A stretch of DNA of 64,000 nt from Streptomyces antimycoticus (GCF_005405925.1 NZ_BJHV01000003.1:1-64000), one strand, 5' to 3'. Positions 8,298-17,429 are shown, numbered from the stretch's first letter. The notes: generated by a model from the sequence alone, not told the origin. Program-made: numbers and translations.

Positions 8298-8977
8298 CCC
8301 ACTTCGACTCCGACTCGGCACTTGACGCGCTCCTTGCCCAGGCCGACGCCGGCGTACTGCGATCCGTGACGGAAAATCTCGACACAGCGCGCGGCGCTGG
8401 GCTGGTGCACTGGCACGCGGTCCCGAACGAGGACGTCCCGCTGGCCAGCCCGCCGGATATGTTCGCCGCTTTCCGTGACCTGCACATCCACGGTGATATC
8501 GAGGCCATCGCCGAACCAGGCGACACCGAGATCCCGGAGATGCACGACAGCCAGCACTCCACCCTGGCTGCGCTTCTGGCCGCCGCCTACCGTAACCACG
8601 AAGAACTGACCGAGCTCCTCGGTCAGTTCTCCACCTCGGACATGACCTACCTGCTGCACGTCCAGCTCGAGACACGGATCGGCTACCTGCACCACCGACT
8701 CGTCACAGCCAGCTCATGCACGGACCGCGGTCTGAACGGTCCCGGCGCCGCACACCTCACGCTGGCCGTGTGGGGCAGTACACGCCGTATCCGGCGACGG
8801 CTGGAACAAGGCCAGGACGATGCCCTACCGCCCGGAGCCGTGCTGCATGCGATCGCTCTGTGCACGTCAATCATCGACGTCATGGAGATCGTCAGAGATA
8901 CGCTCTTCGATCTGTTCGGAATCGAGGCCACACCGGCGCCCGCTCACAGTGGATATGCCGAGCGGTTCTCTGCGTAA
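8294..8977 (+). CDS. Hypothetical protein coupled to the ECF sigma factor
   Basis: This 227-residue soluble helical protein starts with a GTG overlapping the sigma-factor stop. It opens with THFDSDSALDALLAQADAG and has an acidic middle. A helical bundle follows (LAALLAAAYRNHEELTELL; LHVQLETRIGYLHHRLV; VLHAIALCTSIIDVMEIVRD). No membrane span or zinc-binding anti-sigma motif is visible. The tight coupling suggests it works with the sigma factor, perhaps as a regulator. I do not recognise the family. Confidence 0.65.
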   Translation: MTHFDSDSALDALLAQADAGVLRSVTENLDTARGAGLVHWHAVPNEDVPLASPPDMFAAFRDLHIHGDIEAIAEPGDTEIPEMHDSQHSTLAALLAAAYRNHEELTELLGQFSTSDMTYLLHVQLETRIGYLHHRLVTASSCTDRGLNGPGAAHLTLAVWGSTRRIRRRLEQGQDDALPPGAVLHAIALCTSIIDVMEIVRDTLFDLFGIEATPAPAHSGYAERFSA

Positions 8978-9141
8978 TTCCGCATTCTGCTGGCTCGGGC
9001 GGAGTTATTCGCTGTCAACTCCCTCGGACAGGCGGCGACCACATCGTCGGCGATGAGCGCGGAGCCGTGCTCATCGCCGCATGATCGTTGTCGCCGTCTG
9101 GCCGAGGGTGGTGTTCTCGCGGGCCCGCGAGGCCGGCGAGG

Positions 9142-9456
9142 CTAGCTTTTCGGGCCCGTGATCCCTCCCGGCGGGAGCGGTGTCTCGACTTCCCTCTGCT
9201 CGGCCCAGGTTCTGAGGACGTGCTGGTTGGCGCCTTCCTTGAGGATGAGGCGGATCACCACGTGCTCGTCGCTGCCGTACAGCCCGACCCATCCCCGGTA
9301 GGTGCGCAGGGCGGTGCTGTCGTCGGCCCATTCGCCCGTGACGGCTGGACCTTCTCTGAGGGTAGCTGTGTGGCGCGAGGTGAGTGGAGGCCACTTTGTG
9401 CAGCTCAGCGCCGGTGTAGGCCACGGTATCGTGTGCAACACCTGTGGCGCCACCAT
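9142..9456 (-). pseudogene. Possible degraded gene
   Basis: Two frames on the minus strand carry protein-like sequence that would join across about 9365. One reads AYTGAELHKVASTHLAPHSY (from a GTG at 9424). The other reads TLREGPAVTGEWADDSTALR, then GWVGLYGSDEHVVIRLILKE to a stop at 9142. Only the second has an ATG (9456) in frame. This may be a frameshifted remnant or a small intact gene. The family is unknown. Nothing else in 8978-9519 looks coding. Confidence 0.35.
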
Positions 9457-9519
9457 GGCGCCTTCCCGGGCCACCACTGGCCGTCTTTGGCTGATCCCTC
9501 TGCCTGCGGATCGGGGATC

Positions 9520-10101
9520 ATGGACACTCCTGCCATGGATGCTGGAGGTGTCGCCGTTGTTGGAGCTGTTGCCGCAGTTGCTGGCGCGCTCGCAGGTGCC
9601 GCAGGCGCGATAGGTGCGGCTTTCGTTTCGGCCAAGGGGCAAAGGGTGGCCAATGCCACCCAATTACGCCGCGAGTCTCGACGCGCCTGCTATGTGGCGC
9701 TAATTGAACTTGCCTCAGCCGTCACTGGCGAAATTGAGAAATATTCTCAACGGTCACTCGGGCACTTTGATATCGAAAACGGTGCGACCCTCGATTTGGA
9801 GACCGTAAGAGCGTACAGGGTCGAACTCGGCGATCTCCTGAATCAGGCCACATTCGCCAAGGTCAAGGCTGCGATCATGGTCGAAGGTCCCGCAGTCGTG
9901 GTGGATGCCTGCGAGACATACACCACCGCAGTATGGAAATACCGGGGGCGGCTCTATCACCTACTGATACGCCTAGAAGTGGATGGGAGGAGCGATTCCC
10001 TTTGGGGTCAATATCAATCCCTTCAGCAGGTTCAAATGAGTCATGTAATGGCCTCTCAGAAGCAGTTCGCCGAAGCGGCTCGCTTGGGAATTTACGAGTA
10101 G
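9520..10101 (+). CDS. Membrane-anchored hypothetical protein in lower-GC DNA
   Basis: This 193-residue protein starts at the ATG at 9520; an alternative ATG is at 9535. Residues 6-35 are an Ala/Gly/Val membrane segment (VAVVGAVAAVAGALAGAAGA). A soluble helical domain follows, containing ACYVALIELASAVTGEIEKY and KAAIMVEGPAVVVDACETYT. Codons in 9660-10110 use A/T in third positions far more than the neighbours (GAAATTGAGAAATATTCT), a sign of recent acquisition. The layout, one N-terminal anchor plus a helical domain, resembles the proteins at 23582-24292 and 51185-51676. Confidence 0.6.
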   Translation: MDTPAMDAGGVAVVGAVAAVAGALAGAAGAIGAAFVSAKGQRVANATQLRRESRRACYVALIELASAVTGEIEKYSQRSLGHFDIENGATLDLETVRAYRVELGDLLNQATFAKVKAAIMVEGPAVVVDACETYTTAVWKYRGRLYHLLIRLEVDGRSDSLWGQYQSLQQVQMSHVMASQKQFAEAARLGIYE

Positions 10102-10118
10102 TTTTGTGAATCCGGATG

Positions 10119-10390
10119 TCATCGTTGATTCAAGGCTCTGGTTAGGTCGCGGTTGGCTTCCCGTGCAGCTTCGAGGTCTGCCTGACTCTCTTCCAGTGCA
10201 GCGGTCAGCTCTACGTTCTGCTGCTCCAACCTGGTTACCCTGCGCGGGTGTTCGTCGATGTCGGCTGGGGCGCCCAGCCCAGACTCCTGCCAGGCTTGAG
10301 CGCCCATCTCCTGCGACAGCCGCTTCTCGAGCTGCCGGCCATGGCGGTGCTCATGCTGATCTCCGGGGGCGGACGTCGGGCAGGGGCTGT
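10119..10390 (-). pseudogene. Remnant of TnpC-like (DUF6262) transposition helper
   Basis: The frame reads EHRHGRQLEKRLSQEMGAQA and then a coiled coil (RVTRLEQQNVELTAALEES, AAREANRDLTRALNQR) to a stop at 10119. This matches the C-terminal half of the small coiled-coil protein that accompanies paired tyrosine recombinases in Tn554-type elements. Its usual N-terminal helix-turn-helix half is missing, so it is a truncated remnant. It directly follows the fused recombinase remnant on the same strand, in the normal tnpA-tnpB-tnpC order. Confidence 0.6.
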
Positions 10391-11565
10391 CCGACGAGGG
10401 GCATGCCGAGCATCACGGTCCGGCCGCGGCGAACCACGGAGACGGCCTGCTCGATCTGTGCTCGGTCCTCGGCGCTCAGGTCGTCGAGGTCGGCCTTGAC
10501 ACGGTTGATGAGCCGGCGGACTCTTCGGATCTCCTCCTCGGAGGGCATGGCCTCGCTGCGCGCCCAGTCGTCGGCTTCGAAGGTCGACGTCAGCTTCTCG
10601 CGGCTGCGCAGCAGGTCAGCGAGGTATGCCTCAAGGTCGGGGAGGTAGGAGACATCGGTGTGGAAGTGCTCGCAGCCCAGACAGCGGAACCGCAGAGGAC
10701 AGCTTTGTCCGCCGGCCGCGACGTTGGAGGGCTCTTCGCAGAGGCCGTAGGCGGTGGCGACCTCGCCGATCGCCCGCCTCACGTGCTCCGAGTCCATGAG
10801 ACCCTGGGCCTTGCGCCACACACGGTTGCCGTGCCGGTCGAACTGCAATGCAACGACCCGGTTGACGGCCTCACGACGACGTTCCTCGCGGCGCAGGCCC
10901 ACCCCCCCGTGTAGCAGCACGATCACGCGGTCACGTGCGCTGCGGCACTGGAGGAACAGGGCGACCATCTCCTCGTCGGTGGCGCGGTCGACTTCCGTCT
11001 CCGGTTCCTGCATCCGGTGCCGGGTCTTGAGCCGGTAGTTCAGGCCGCTGTCCTCGCCCTGGGCCTCCAGTGGCAGGTCACATGTGTCGGCCAGCTGCTA
11101 GATCTGCCCGAGTACCGAGCCCGGCGCCGCCCCCACGGACACGGCGTGCGACAGCAGACCCCGCACCGCCGTGAGGATCGCGTTGATGCGTCGCTCGCCC
11201 CGCACCGGCTTGGCCCCCGGGCCGAACACCACGGCGGTCGATCCGTTAACCGGCCGCGACGGCGTGTACTTCAGCCAGACCATGAACAGGCCCAGGTCCC
11301 GTGCCGCCTCGGTCCAGTTCCGCCCGGTCGCCAGACACCAGCGGAAGTAGAGCGCCGCCCCGTTCGCATGCGACTTCGTCGTCAGTTCGGCCCGGCTTCG
11401 TCCGAACCGGAGGAACCGCAGCCACTGATCGGCGACAGGAACGACACATAGGTCATCGTCGATGACGGTCCAGTACCGCTGCCCGGAAGGCAGGTCCACG
11501 GGGAACGCCCGCATGTGCAACTCCGTTTGGTCTGGGGGCAATGCAACAACCCGCCACAGAGCCAC
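10351..11565 (-). pseudogene. Fused TnpA-TnpB tyrosine-recombinase remnant of a Tn554-type transposon
   Basis: One frame spans about 405 codons with an in-frame TAG at 11098-11100. Before the TAG is a SAM-like core-binding domain (WLRFLRFGRSRAELTTKSHA; ALYFRWCLATGRNWTEAARD). After it the same protein continues (QLADTCDLPLEAQGEDSGLN, RDRVIVLL) up to GLRRE. There it jumps to the zinc-binding C-terminus of the partner recombinase (VVALQFDRHGNRVWRKAQ; CPLRFRCLGCEHFHTDVSYL; EIRRVRRLINRVKADL). The catalytic domains are deleted, so no R-H-R-Y set remains. The element is dead through an internal deletion and a nonsense codon. Confidence 0.75.
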
Positions 11566-11707
11566 ACCCCCTGAGAACGAGTCTCAGAGCCTCAACGAAG
11601 CCTTTCCATCCGACGTCACACCACACCGTCGGGGCCCCCAGAGAATGGGCCTTCCTTGGAGAACTGCAGCGTGGCCAGGTACACGGTCACCATTCTGCCG
11701 TCGTGGG

Positions 11708-14700
11708 TCAGGCGCGGCTCGGGGCAGCGGCGCGTGGCAGGAGGGTGCGGAGTAGCGATGCGGTTTCTGTGTCCATGTCGACGTCGAGCTCTTCGTTGAG
11801 GGCTTCCAGCCGGGCGGCGGCCAGGCGGAGGGCTTCCATGTCGCCTGCGGCGTGGTGGGCGAGGAATACGTCGCGGTGCAGGAGTTCGTCCTCCTCGGCG
11901 GCGTTCAGGCCCTTGGTGGCGGCCCAGAGGGCGCTGCGGGGGTCGTGGGCGGCGAGGCGTCGGGTGGCGAGTTCGTGGGCGGTGTCGACGATGGCGGAGG
12001 TCATTTCCTGGATCCAGGGTTCGGCCCAGGTGTAGCGGCGTGGGTCGGTGGCGGCGAAGGGGCGGTCGCGGACGAGGGCGAGGGCCTGGCGGAGGGCGAG
12101 GTCGGCGTCTTCGCCGGTGTCGTGCATGCCGGCGCGGTAGAGCTCCTGGAACTGGGTCCAGTCGGAGGTGACGTGGGGGCCGAGGGTGTAGCGGTGTTTG
12201 GCGTCGTCGGTGACGCGGGGGAAGTGGGGTGTTCCGTCCGTGCTGTCGCCGAGCCAGGAGCGGAGGCGGCTGATGAGTGGGGCTCGGGTGGACTTGGTGA
12301 CGCGGCGGTCGGGCCAGAGTGCTTGGTCGACGGCGTTGTGGTCGACGCCGGGGTTCAGGATGAGGTAGGCGGCGAGCTCGGTGCAGGTCTTTTGGCGGTT
12401 GGTGTCCACGCGGCCGGCGGCGTGCTGGATGTCGACCGGTCCAAGGACCCTGATCGTCGGCCCGGGCGCGGTGGGGGCTGGAGGCAGCGGGGAAGGCTCC
12501 GGGGCTTCGTCGGCCTGGGCGTGGATGGTGATGCGAGGGGCTGTGGAAGCGGTGGCGTGTGTCAGCTTGGCCTGGGCCGGTGGGGCGGCGGGAGGAGCCG
12601 GGGTGGTGGCGTCGGCGGGTTCTTCGGTGCCGGCGTCCGGCTCGCCGAGGATGTCGCTCAGGGTGGGGCCTGAGGGCGGCTGGGACACCGGTGGTTCGCT
12701 GGCGGACGACTCGTCGTCACGCGGAGCGGGTTCGGTGGTGTCCGGGTCGGCCGTGGGGCTGGGTGTGGGTTGGGTCCAGGCGGGTGCGGGGGTGTCGGTG
12801 TCGCTGCCGGCTGTGGTGAGGATGGTCAGAATGTCGGCGTAGTCGGTGTCGCTGAGGGTCTGCAGGGTGATGGGGATGCCGGGGCCGGGCAAGGTGACGG
12901 GTGTATCGGCGTCCTCGGTGGTGAGCGTCCAGCCCGCCGGTGTGGTGGGCATGACGCCGTCGATGGTGGTGATCACCGCGCTGCTGGTGCGGGGACGTTC
13001 GCTGAGGGCCTCGATCAGTGCTGCCAGATCCTCGTCGTCGGCTTCCGTGTCGTCGCCGCACAGCAGGATGCGGGGTGTCCACGCGCCGTCGGCTGTCGCC
13101 ATCAGGCGAGCGGCGCGGAGGCTGGGGGCTCCGGCGGTCTGGAGGGCCCGTCGCTGGTCGGCGTCGTGCGCGGAGAGGGATGTGAGGGCTTGGCCGAGGT
13201 GCTGGATGCGGGCGACGCGTTCGGGTACGGCCGTCTCGAGCTCCTCGGCGGCGGTGCCGACGGCGGTGACTTCGAGGTGGGGGACGAGGGCGCTGGTGGC
13301 GAGTTCGATCGCGAGCGCGCGGAGGACGGCGCGGCACCGGTCGGGGTCGCCGGTGATGTGCAGGATCCCGATCGCTTCGAGGTCGATGAGGACCAGGCCG
13401 CCGTCGTCGTCCCAGCCGATGCTGACGAGGCCGGGGTAGGGCGGGTCGGTGTCGGCCAGCTGGTCGTCCCGGAGCAGGGCTGGGGTGTCGGCCGGGCAGC
13501 GCCACAGGGTGGGCTGGTCGGCGGTGAACGGTGCGCAGGCCGGTGCTGCTTCGGCGAGGTGGAGGACGATCCCGGTGGGACGGAGGACGGCCGCTTCGAT
13601 TTCGGGTAGGTCACGGTCGTCGGTGGCCAGGTTCGCGGCGAGGGTGCGCAGCGCGGTGTCGAGGAGTTCGACGCCGGTGGGGTTCTGCACGGTGCGCAGG
13701 GTCTGCTCGGTGGTGGCGGCGCGGGCCTGGGGCAGGGGGATGCGGCGGCCGGGCCGGCGGCGGCGCTGTTGGAGTTTGCGGCGCGTGGCGATGATGCCGA
13801 TCGTGGAGGCGGCGAGGATGCCGGCTCCGGCCAGGGCGATCGCCGTGCTGGGGGTGAGGATCTGGCTGTCGTGGTCGGCTGGTTGGTCGTCGGTCTGCGG
13901 CGCGTCGGGCTGGTGGGTGCGGGGAGTACTCGCCGAGGGGGCCGGGGTGGCGGGGTGGTTTGTCTGCGGTGTGTGGGTGGGCGCGGGGCTGGCCGAGTCA
14001 GGGGTGGGCTTGTCCTCGGTGTGGTCCGGCGCCTTGTCTTCGGGGCGGGGGGTTTTCTCTGCGGGTGGGGTGGCGGTGGTCGGCAGCTTGAGGTGCTGCC
14101 CGGGGTAGATGAGATTCGGGTCGTCGATCGTGGCGCGGTTGAGGTTGTAGATCTTCGGCCAGGCGGCGGGGTCGTCGAGTTCGTCGTCGGCGATCGTGGA
14201 GAGAGAGTCGCCGGGTTTCACGGTGACCGCGTGGTCGGCGTCGTCTGCCTTGTCCGCCTTGCTGGTGGATGTGGTCGCCTGGTCCTGGGAGGGGATGCGG
14301 GCGTCTGTGGGGACGTTGAGGACCGTGCCGGCCTGGAGGTCGGCCTTGGGGTCGAGCTCGGGGTTGAGGGCCGCGATGTCCTTCCAGCGTGGTCCGCCGC
14401 CCTCACCGAAGAGCTTCTCGGCCACATCCCACAGGGCGATGTCGTCGGCGGTGGCGCGGTAGGTGGGCCACCCTTCAGCGCGTGGTGTGCTCGTGGAAGC
14501 GGTGGGGGTGTCCGTGCCGGTGGTGTGGTGGGGGGCTGAGGCCGTTGTCGCGGCGGCCGCCGGAGCGGCGGCGGCCGCAGCGGCCGGGGAGGCCAGAAGG
14601 ATGCTGCCGAGGAGGAATCCGGCGATGCGCTGCGGTGTGGCGAATCCGGGGATTTTGGGGCTGGAGCGCCGGACGAGGACCGCCATCGCCTCGAGCAGGA

Positions 14701-14947
14701 CGGGTACGGCGAGCCAGAGCCACACGGCCCATCCGATGAGGGTGATGGTGGTGAGCAGCAGGCTGCCGTCATCGGGGGCGGACAGGGCATCCAGGACACC
14801 GCCGATACTCGGTGCGGCGTCGGGGAGTTGGCCGAACTGCAGTAGGGCGGCGGGGATGCAGACGAGGAGGAAGGCGAGGCCGGCGAGTCCCGCAAGGGCG
14901 CGGAGCAGGACCGTGGGCCAGCGGCGGGCGGTGCGGGGTGCGGGCAT
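11708..14947 (-). CDS. Membrane protein with two LysM domains and a BTAD regulatory-type domain
   Basis: This 1079-residue protein opens with three membrane segments within about residues 12-130. An Ala/Thr-rich linker and two LysM domains follow: about 160-210 (WDVAEKLFGEGGGPRWKDIA) and 240-295 (VTVKPGDSLSTIADDEL ... YPGQHLKLP). A Pro/Thr-rich stretch leads to another membrane segment (TAIALAGAGILAASTIGIIA). After a large domain, the C-terminus (about 840-1075) has a winged-helix-like part (TIRVLGPVDIQ, KTCTELAAYLILNPGVDHNA) and a helical BTAD repeat as in SARP activators. LysM binds peptidoglycan, and BTAD is normally a transcription-factor oligomerisation module. It is the last gene of the Tad cluster, 5 bp after the TadG-like gene. 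It may link wall contact to assembly or signalling. Confidence 0.85.
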   Translation of the reverse strand: MPAPRTARRWPTVLLRALAGLAGLAFLLVCIPAALLQFGQLPDAAPSIGGVLDALSAPDDGSLLLTTITLIGWAVWLWLAVPVLLEAMAVLVRRSSPKIPGFATPQRIAGFLLGSILLASPAAAAAAAPAAAATTASAPHHTTGTDTPTASTSTPRAEGWPTYRATADDIALWDVAEKLFGEGGGPRWKDIAALNPELDPKADLQAGTVLNVPTDARIPSQDQATTSTSKADKADDADHAVTVKPGDSLSTIADDELDDPAAWPKIYNLNRATIDDPNLIYPGQHLKLPTTATPPAEKTPRPEDKAPDHTEDKPTPDSASPAPTHTPQTNHPATPAPSASTPRTHQPDAPQTDDQPADHDSQILTPSTAIALAGAGILAASTIGIIATRRKLQQRRRRPGRRIPLPQARAATTEQTLRTVQNPTGVELLDTALRTLAANLATDDRDLPEIEAAVLRPTGIVLHLAEAAPACAPFTADQPTLWRCPADTPALLRDDQLADTDPPYPGLVSIGWDDDGGLVLIDLEAIGILHITGDPDRCRAVLRALAIELATSALVPHLEVTAVGTAAEELETAVPERVARIQHLGQALTSLSAHDADQRRALQTAGAPSLRAARLMATADGAWTPRILLCGDDTEADDEDLAALIEALSERPRTSSAVITTIDGVMPTTPAGWTLTTEDADTPVTLPGPGIPITLQTLSDTDYADILTILTTAGSDTDTPAPAWTQPTPSPTADPDTTEPAPRDDESSASEPPVSQPPSGPTLSDILGEPDAGTEEPADATTPAPPAAPPAQAKLTHATASTAPRITIHAQADEAPEPSPLPPAPTAPGPTIRVLGPVDIQHAAGRVDTNRQKTCTELAAYLILNPGVDHNAVDQALWPDRRVTKSTRAPLISRLRSWLGDSTDGTPHFPRVTDDAKHRYTLGPHVTSDWTQFQELYRAGMHDTGEDADLALRQALALVRDRPFAATDPRRYTWAEPWIQEMTSAIVDTAHELATRRLAAHDPRSALWAATKGLNAAEEDELLHRDVFLAHHAAGDMEALRLAAARLEALNEELDVDMDTETASLLRTLLPRAAAPSRA

Positions 14948-14952
14948 GGTGG

Positions 14953-15399
14953 TCAGCCTCCGGCCTGGTGGAGCAGGTGAGCAGTGCCGTGTCCGGTGAC
15001 GTTGATCGTCGATTTGCCGATCAGCGAGGTGAACAGCGCGTCATAGGTGCCGTGGACGGTGACGGTGAGGGTCTGTCCGTCCTCGCTGACGGTCACGCTG
15101 CCCTCGAGCTCTTCGTCGTCCAGGTAGGCGCGTGCCGCAGCCCTTGCTGCGCTGGGGTCCACGATGATGGCCTGGCCGGGGATGGCCTGGGCGGGGTCGA
15201 TCTGCTGGCCGCCGGCGCGGGCTGCTTCCTGAGCGGCGTAGTCGGCGCGTGACTGGGCGGACATGGCGCCGCCGCCGTCCACGACCAGGCCGATGACCAG
15301 GAATCCCATCAGGGCGGCCCCGACCATGAGCAAGGAGACGGAGCCGGTATCGCGGCGTGCGCGCCGGGCGAGGCGGCGGAGGTGGAGGGCGGGGGTCAT
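14953..15399 (-). CDS. TadG/TadF-like pseudopilin or secreted Flp-assembly protein
   Basis: This 148-residue protein opens with a TadE/F/G-type N-terminus: a basic leader, DTGSVSLL, then one hydrophobic segment (VGAALMGFLVIGLVVDGGGAM). The exported part ends in a strand-rich region (TVSEDGQTLTVTVHGTYDAL). Such proteins sit in the membrane and help assemble Flp pili. It overlaps the next upstream gene by 4 bp and is in the Tad operon. Confidence 0.8.
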   Translation of the reverse strand: MTPALHLRRLARRARRDTGSVSLLMVGAALMGFLVIGLVVDGGGAMSAQSRADYAAQEAARAGGQQIDPAQAIPGQAIIVDPSAARAAARAYLDDEELEGSVTVSEDGQTLTVTVHGTYDALFTSLIGKSTINVTGHGTAHLLHQAGG

Positions 15400-15872
15400 G
15401 CGGCACCGTCCGGGCGGGCTCGGTACTGGTCGACCACGCTGGTGAAGCTGCTGGTCAGTTGCTTGCTCCCGGGCAGTCCCGGCACGGCGAGGTCTCCGAG
15501 TGGCGCGGTGCAGGCCACGGTCGCTGTCACGGTGGCGGACTGGCCGATCGGGGCGCTGAGGCCGCTGGTGTCGACGTGGATGGTGACGTCCGAGCAGCGC
15601 AGCCCGTCGGCGTCCAGGCTGTCCATGGCGGCCTGTCGGGCCTGTTGCTGGGCGGTGGCCGGGTCGCGGGCCAGGGAGGCGGTGCGGGCTGCCGCGCGGG
15701 CCGCGCTGTCCGCCTTGCCCTGGGCGAGGTGGACGCGTCCGAAGGCGGCGATCACGAGGAGGAGCAGGATGAGCGCCGGGGCGATGATCGCGGTCTCCAC
15801 TGCGGCGCTGCCGTGGTCGTCGAGGCGGCGAGCGCAGTCGTCGGCGCGGCGGCCGCGCGCTCGGATGCTCAT
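15396..15872 (-). CDS. TadE-family pseudopilin-like protein
   Basis: This protein has 158 residues from the ATG at 15872. The basic leader is followed by DDHGSAAVETAIIAPALILL, the classic TadE motif with a glutamate at position +5 of the hydrophobic segment, then an exported Ala-rich domain. Two cysteines (LRCSDV and VACTAP) may form a disulfide. It overlaps both neighbours by 4 bp, so it is translationally coupled within the Tad operon. TadE proteins are minor pilin-like components of the Flp pilus. Confidence 0.85.
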   Translation of the reverse strand: MSIRARGRRADDCARRLDDHGSAAVETAIIAPALILLLLVIAAFGRVHLAQGKADSAARAAARTASLARDPATAQQQARQAAMDSLDADGLRCSDVTIHVDTSGLSAPIGQSATVTATVACTAPLGDLAVPGLPGSKQLTSSFTSVVDQYRARPDGAA

Positions 15873-16294
15873 GGGGTCCAGTCCTCGATGGGTGCTTCGG
15901 CCCGGTGGACGACGGTGAGGTGTATGCCCGGGATCAGGGTGGTGACCGATCCGCGGACGGTGACCGCCATCTCTCCGGGGCCGCTGGTGTCGACGCTGAC
16001 CTGGGGTGATTGCAGGGAGCCGCCCATCTCGTTGAGGAAGGCGGTGGCGGCGTCGGCGCCGTCGCCGGGGACGGCGTTGTAGGCGCGGCCTGCGTCGACG
16101 CCTTGCTGGGCGGCGCGGGCGGCGACCTGGCGGGCGTGGTACCACAGGGCGAATTGCGGCAGCACGAAGATCAGCAGGAGGAGGATCGGGACGAGGATGG
16201 AGAACTCCGTCACCGATGCCCCGCGGTCGGTGCGCAGCGCATCAAGCCGACGGCGCAGTGCCGTCGGCGCTATGCGGGAGGGCCGGGTGGTCAC
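15869..16294 (-). CDS. Second TadE-family protein
   Basis: This protein has 141 residues from the GTG at 16294. It has a basic leader (RRRLDALRTDRG), then ASVTEFSILVPILLLLIFVL, again with the conserved glutamate, and a soluble part ending in EAPIEDWTP. It overlaps the previous gene by 4 bp and follows the pilin gene by 5 bp. Having two TadE-like genes plus a TadG-like gene is typical of actinobacterial Tad loci. Confidence 0.85.
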   Translation of the reverse strand: MTTRPSRIAPTALRRRLDALRTDRGASVTEFSILVPILLLLIFVLPQFALWYHARQVAARAAQQGVDAGRAYNAVPGDGADAATAFLNEMGGSLQSPQVSVDTSGPGEMAVTVRGSVTTLIPGIHLTVVHRAEAPIEDWTP

Positions 16295-16299
16295 AGGGG

Positions 16300-16497
16300 T
16301 CAGCTGCCGTTGATGATGCCGATCTTCTCCAGGACCTTGGAGTTGATGGCGGCGTAGATGAGTCCGGCGATGGTGGCGCCTCCGGCGGTGATGATCACCC
16401 ATTCGGTGACGGAGTATCCGGCGTCCGTGGAAGCGGCCCGGATTCTGGCCCAGTGGCGGCGGGCCGCTGCGGCGGCGAGGCTGAGGCGGCGGTGCAT
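16300..16497 (-). CDS. Flp-type pilin, major subunit candidate
   Basis: This 65-residue protein has a basic leader (RRHWARIRAASTDAG) followed by YSVTEWVIITAGGATIAGLI, the pilin-like hydrophobic helix with a glutamate near its start. The tail is short (NSKVLEKIGIINGS). The small size and position next to TadC and TadE mark it as the Flp pilin. A prepilin peptidase (TadV) is not seen in the window and may be chromosomal. Confidence 0.8.
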   Translation of the reverse strand: MHRRLSLAAAAARRHWARIRAASTDAGYSVTEWVIITAGGATIAGLIYAAINSKVLEKIGIINGS

Positions 16498-16520
16498 GGT
16501 GATGGACCTCCAGTGGGGGG

Positions 16521-17429
16521 TTAGACGGACAGGATCCGCGAGAACGCGGGATAGCCGACGAAGATCAGCATGATGAACGCGGTGACCAGGGTGGGCAGGA
16601 CCATCTTTTCGGTGGCCTGGTTGGCGCGGGCCTTGTCCTCGGAGAGGATCGTGGACCGCAGGGCCTCGGCTTGTGCTTCCAGCGCCTTGGAGACGGTCGC
16701 TCCTTCTTCACCGGCCAGGGCGAAGGTGGCGGCGGGCCGGGCGAGTTCGGGAACTCCGATCTGCTCGCCGAGGTGCCCGAGGGCGGTCCAGGGGCTGATG
16801 CCGGCGAGCCGGGCGTGCTCGAGGGTGGCGCGTACGCGGATGAGGACCCGGCCGTCGCCGTGCTCGGCCACCCGGTACAGGGCGTCGGCGGCTCCGGCGT
16901 CGGCTGACCGGGCCAGTGCCGAGCGCTGCAGCAGGGAGGCGGTGGCGTGGCGCCATTCTTCGCGGACCTCGGCCGCCTCGGTGCGGACGTCGTCCACGCA
17001 TTTGGCGCCGAGGAGGACGGCGAAGGCCAGGGAGGCGGCGGCCGGGATCGCGAACGGCGGCGGGGTGCCGAGCAGGGTGAGCAGCAGCAGTACCCACTGG
17101 GGGATGGCCAGTCCGATGAGCGCGTACAGCACGCAGCGGCCCAGAAGCCGGGCGGGGCTGGTCTCCAGCAGCGCCAGGTCCTGGGAGGGCAGGCGGCCGG
17201 CGACCCATCCGGTGCGCATCAGCCGGGTGCCGATCCGGTCGGCGAGCAGGCTGGCCTTGTCCCGGGAGGACTCGGCCGTGGTGGCGGGGCGGGCGGGCGC
17301 GGTTGCGGGGGCGTGGACGCGTTGCAGGACGTCGGCCAGGTCCGGGCGGCGGGGCAGGAGCTGGCGCACCGCCAGGGTGAGGCCGATGCCTGCTGCGGCC
17401 CCGGACAGCAGCGCGGGGGTTGAGATCAC
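16521..17429 (-). CDS. TadC-like inner-membrane platform protein
   Basis: This protein has 302 residues from the GTG at 17429, chosen because it overlaps the tadB stop by 4 bp. Membrane segments lie at about 8-25, 125-165 and near the C-terminus (MVLPTLVTAFIMLIFVGYPA). The cytoplasmic T2SF-type helical domain contains GDGRVLIRVRATLEHARLAG and GEEGATVSKALEAQAEALRS. TadB and TadC together form the membrane base on which the TadA ATPase acts. Confidence 0.85.
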   Translation of the reverse strand: MISTPALLSGAAAGIGLTLAVRQLLPRRPDLADVLQRVHAPATAPARPATTAESSRDKASLLADRIGTRLMRTGWVAGRLPSQDLALLETSPARLLGRCVLYALIGLAIPQWVLLLLTLLGTPPPFAIPAAASLAFAVLLGAKCVDDVRTEAAEVREEWRHATASLLQRSALARSADAGAADALYRVAEHGDGRVLIRVRATLEHARLAGISPWTALGHLGEQIGVPELARPAATFALAGEEGATVSKALEAQAEALRSTILSEDKARANQATEKMVLPTLVTAFIMLIFVGYPAFSRILSV

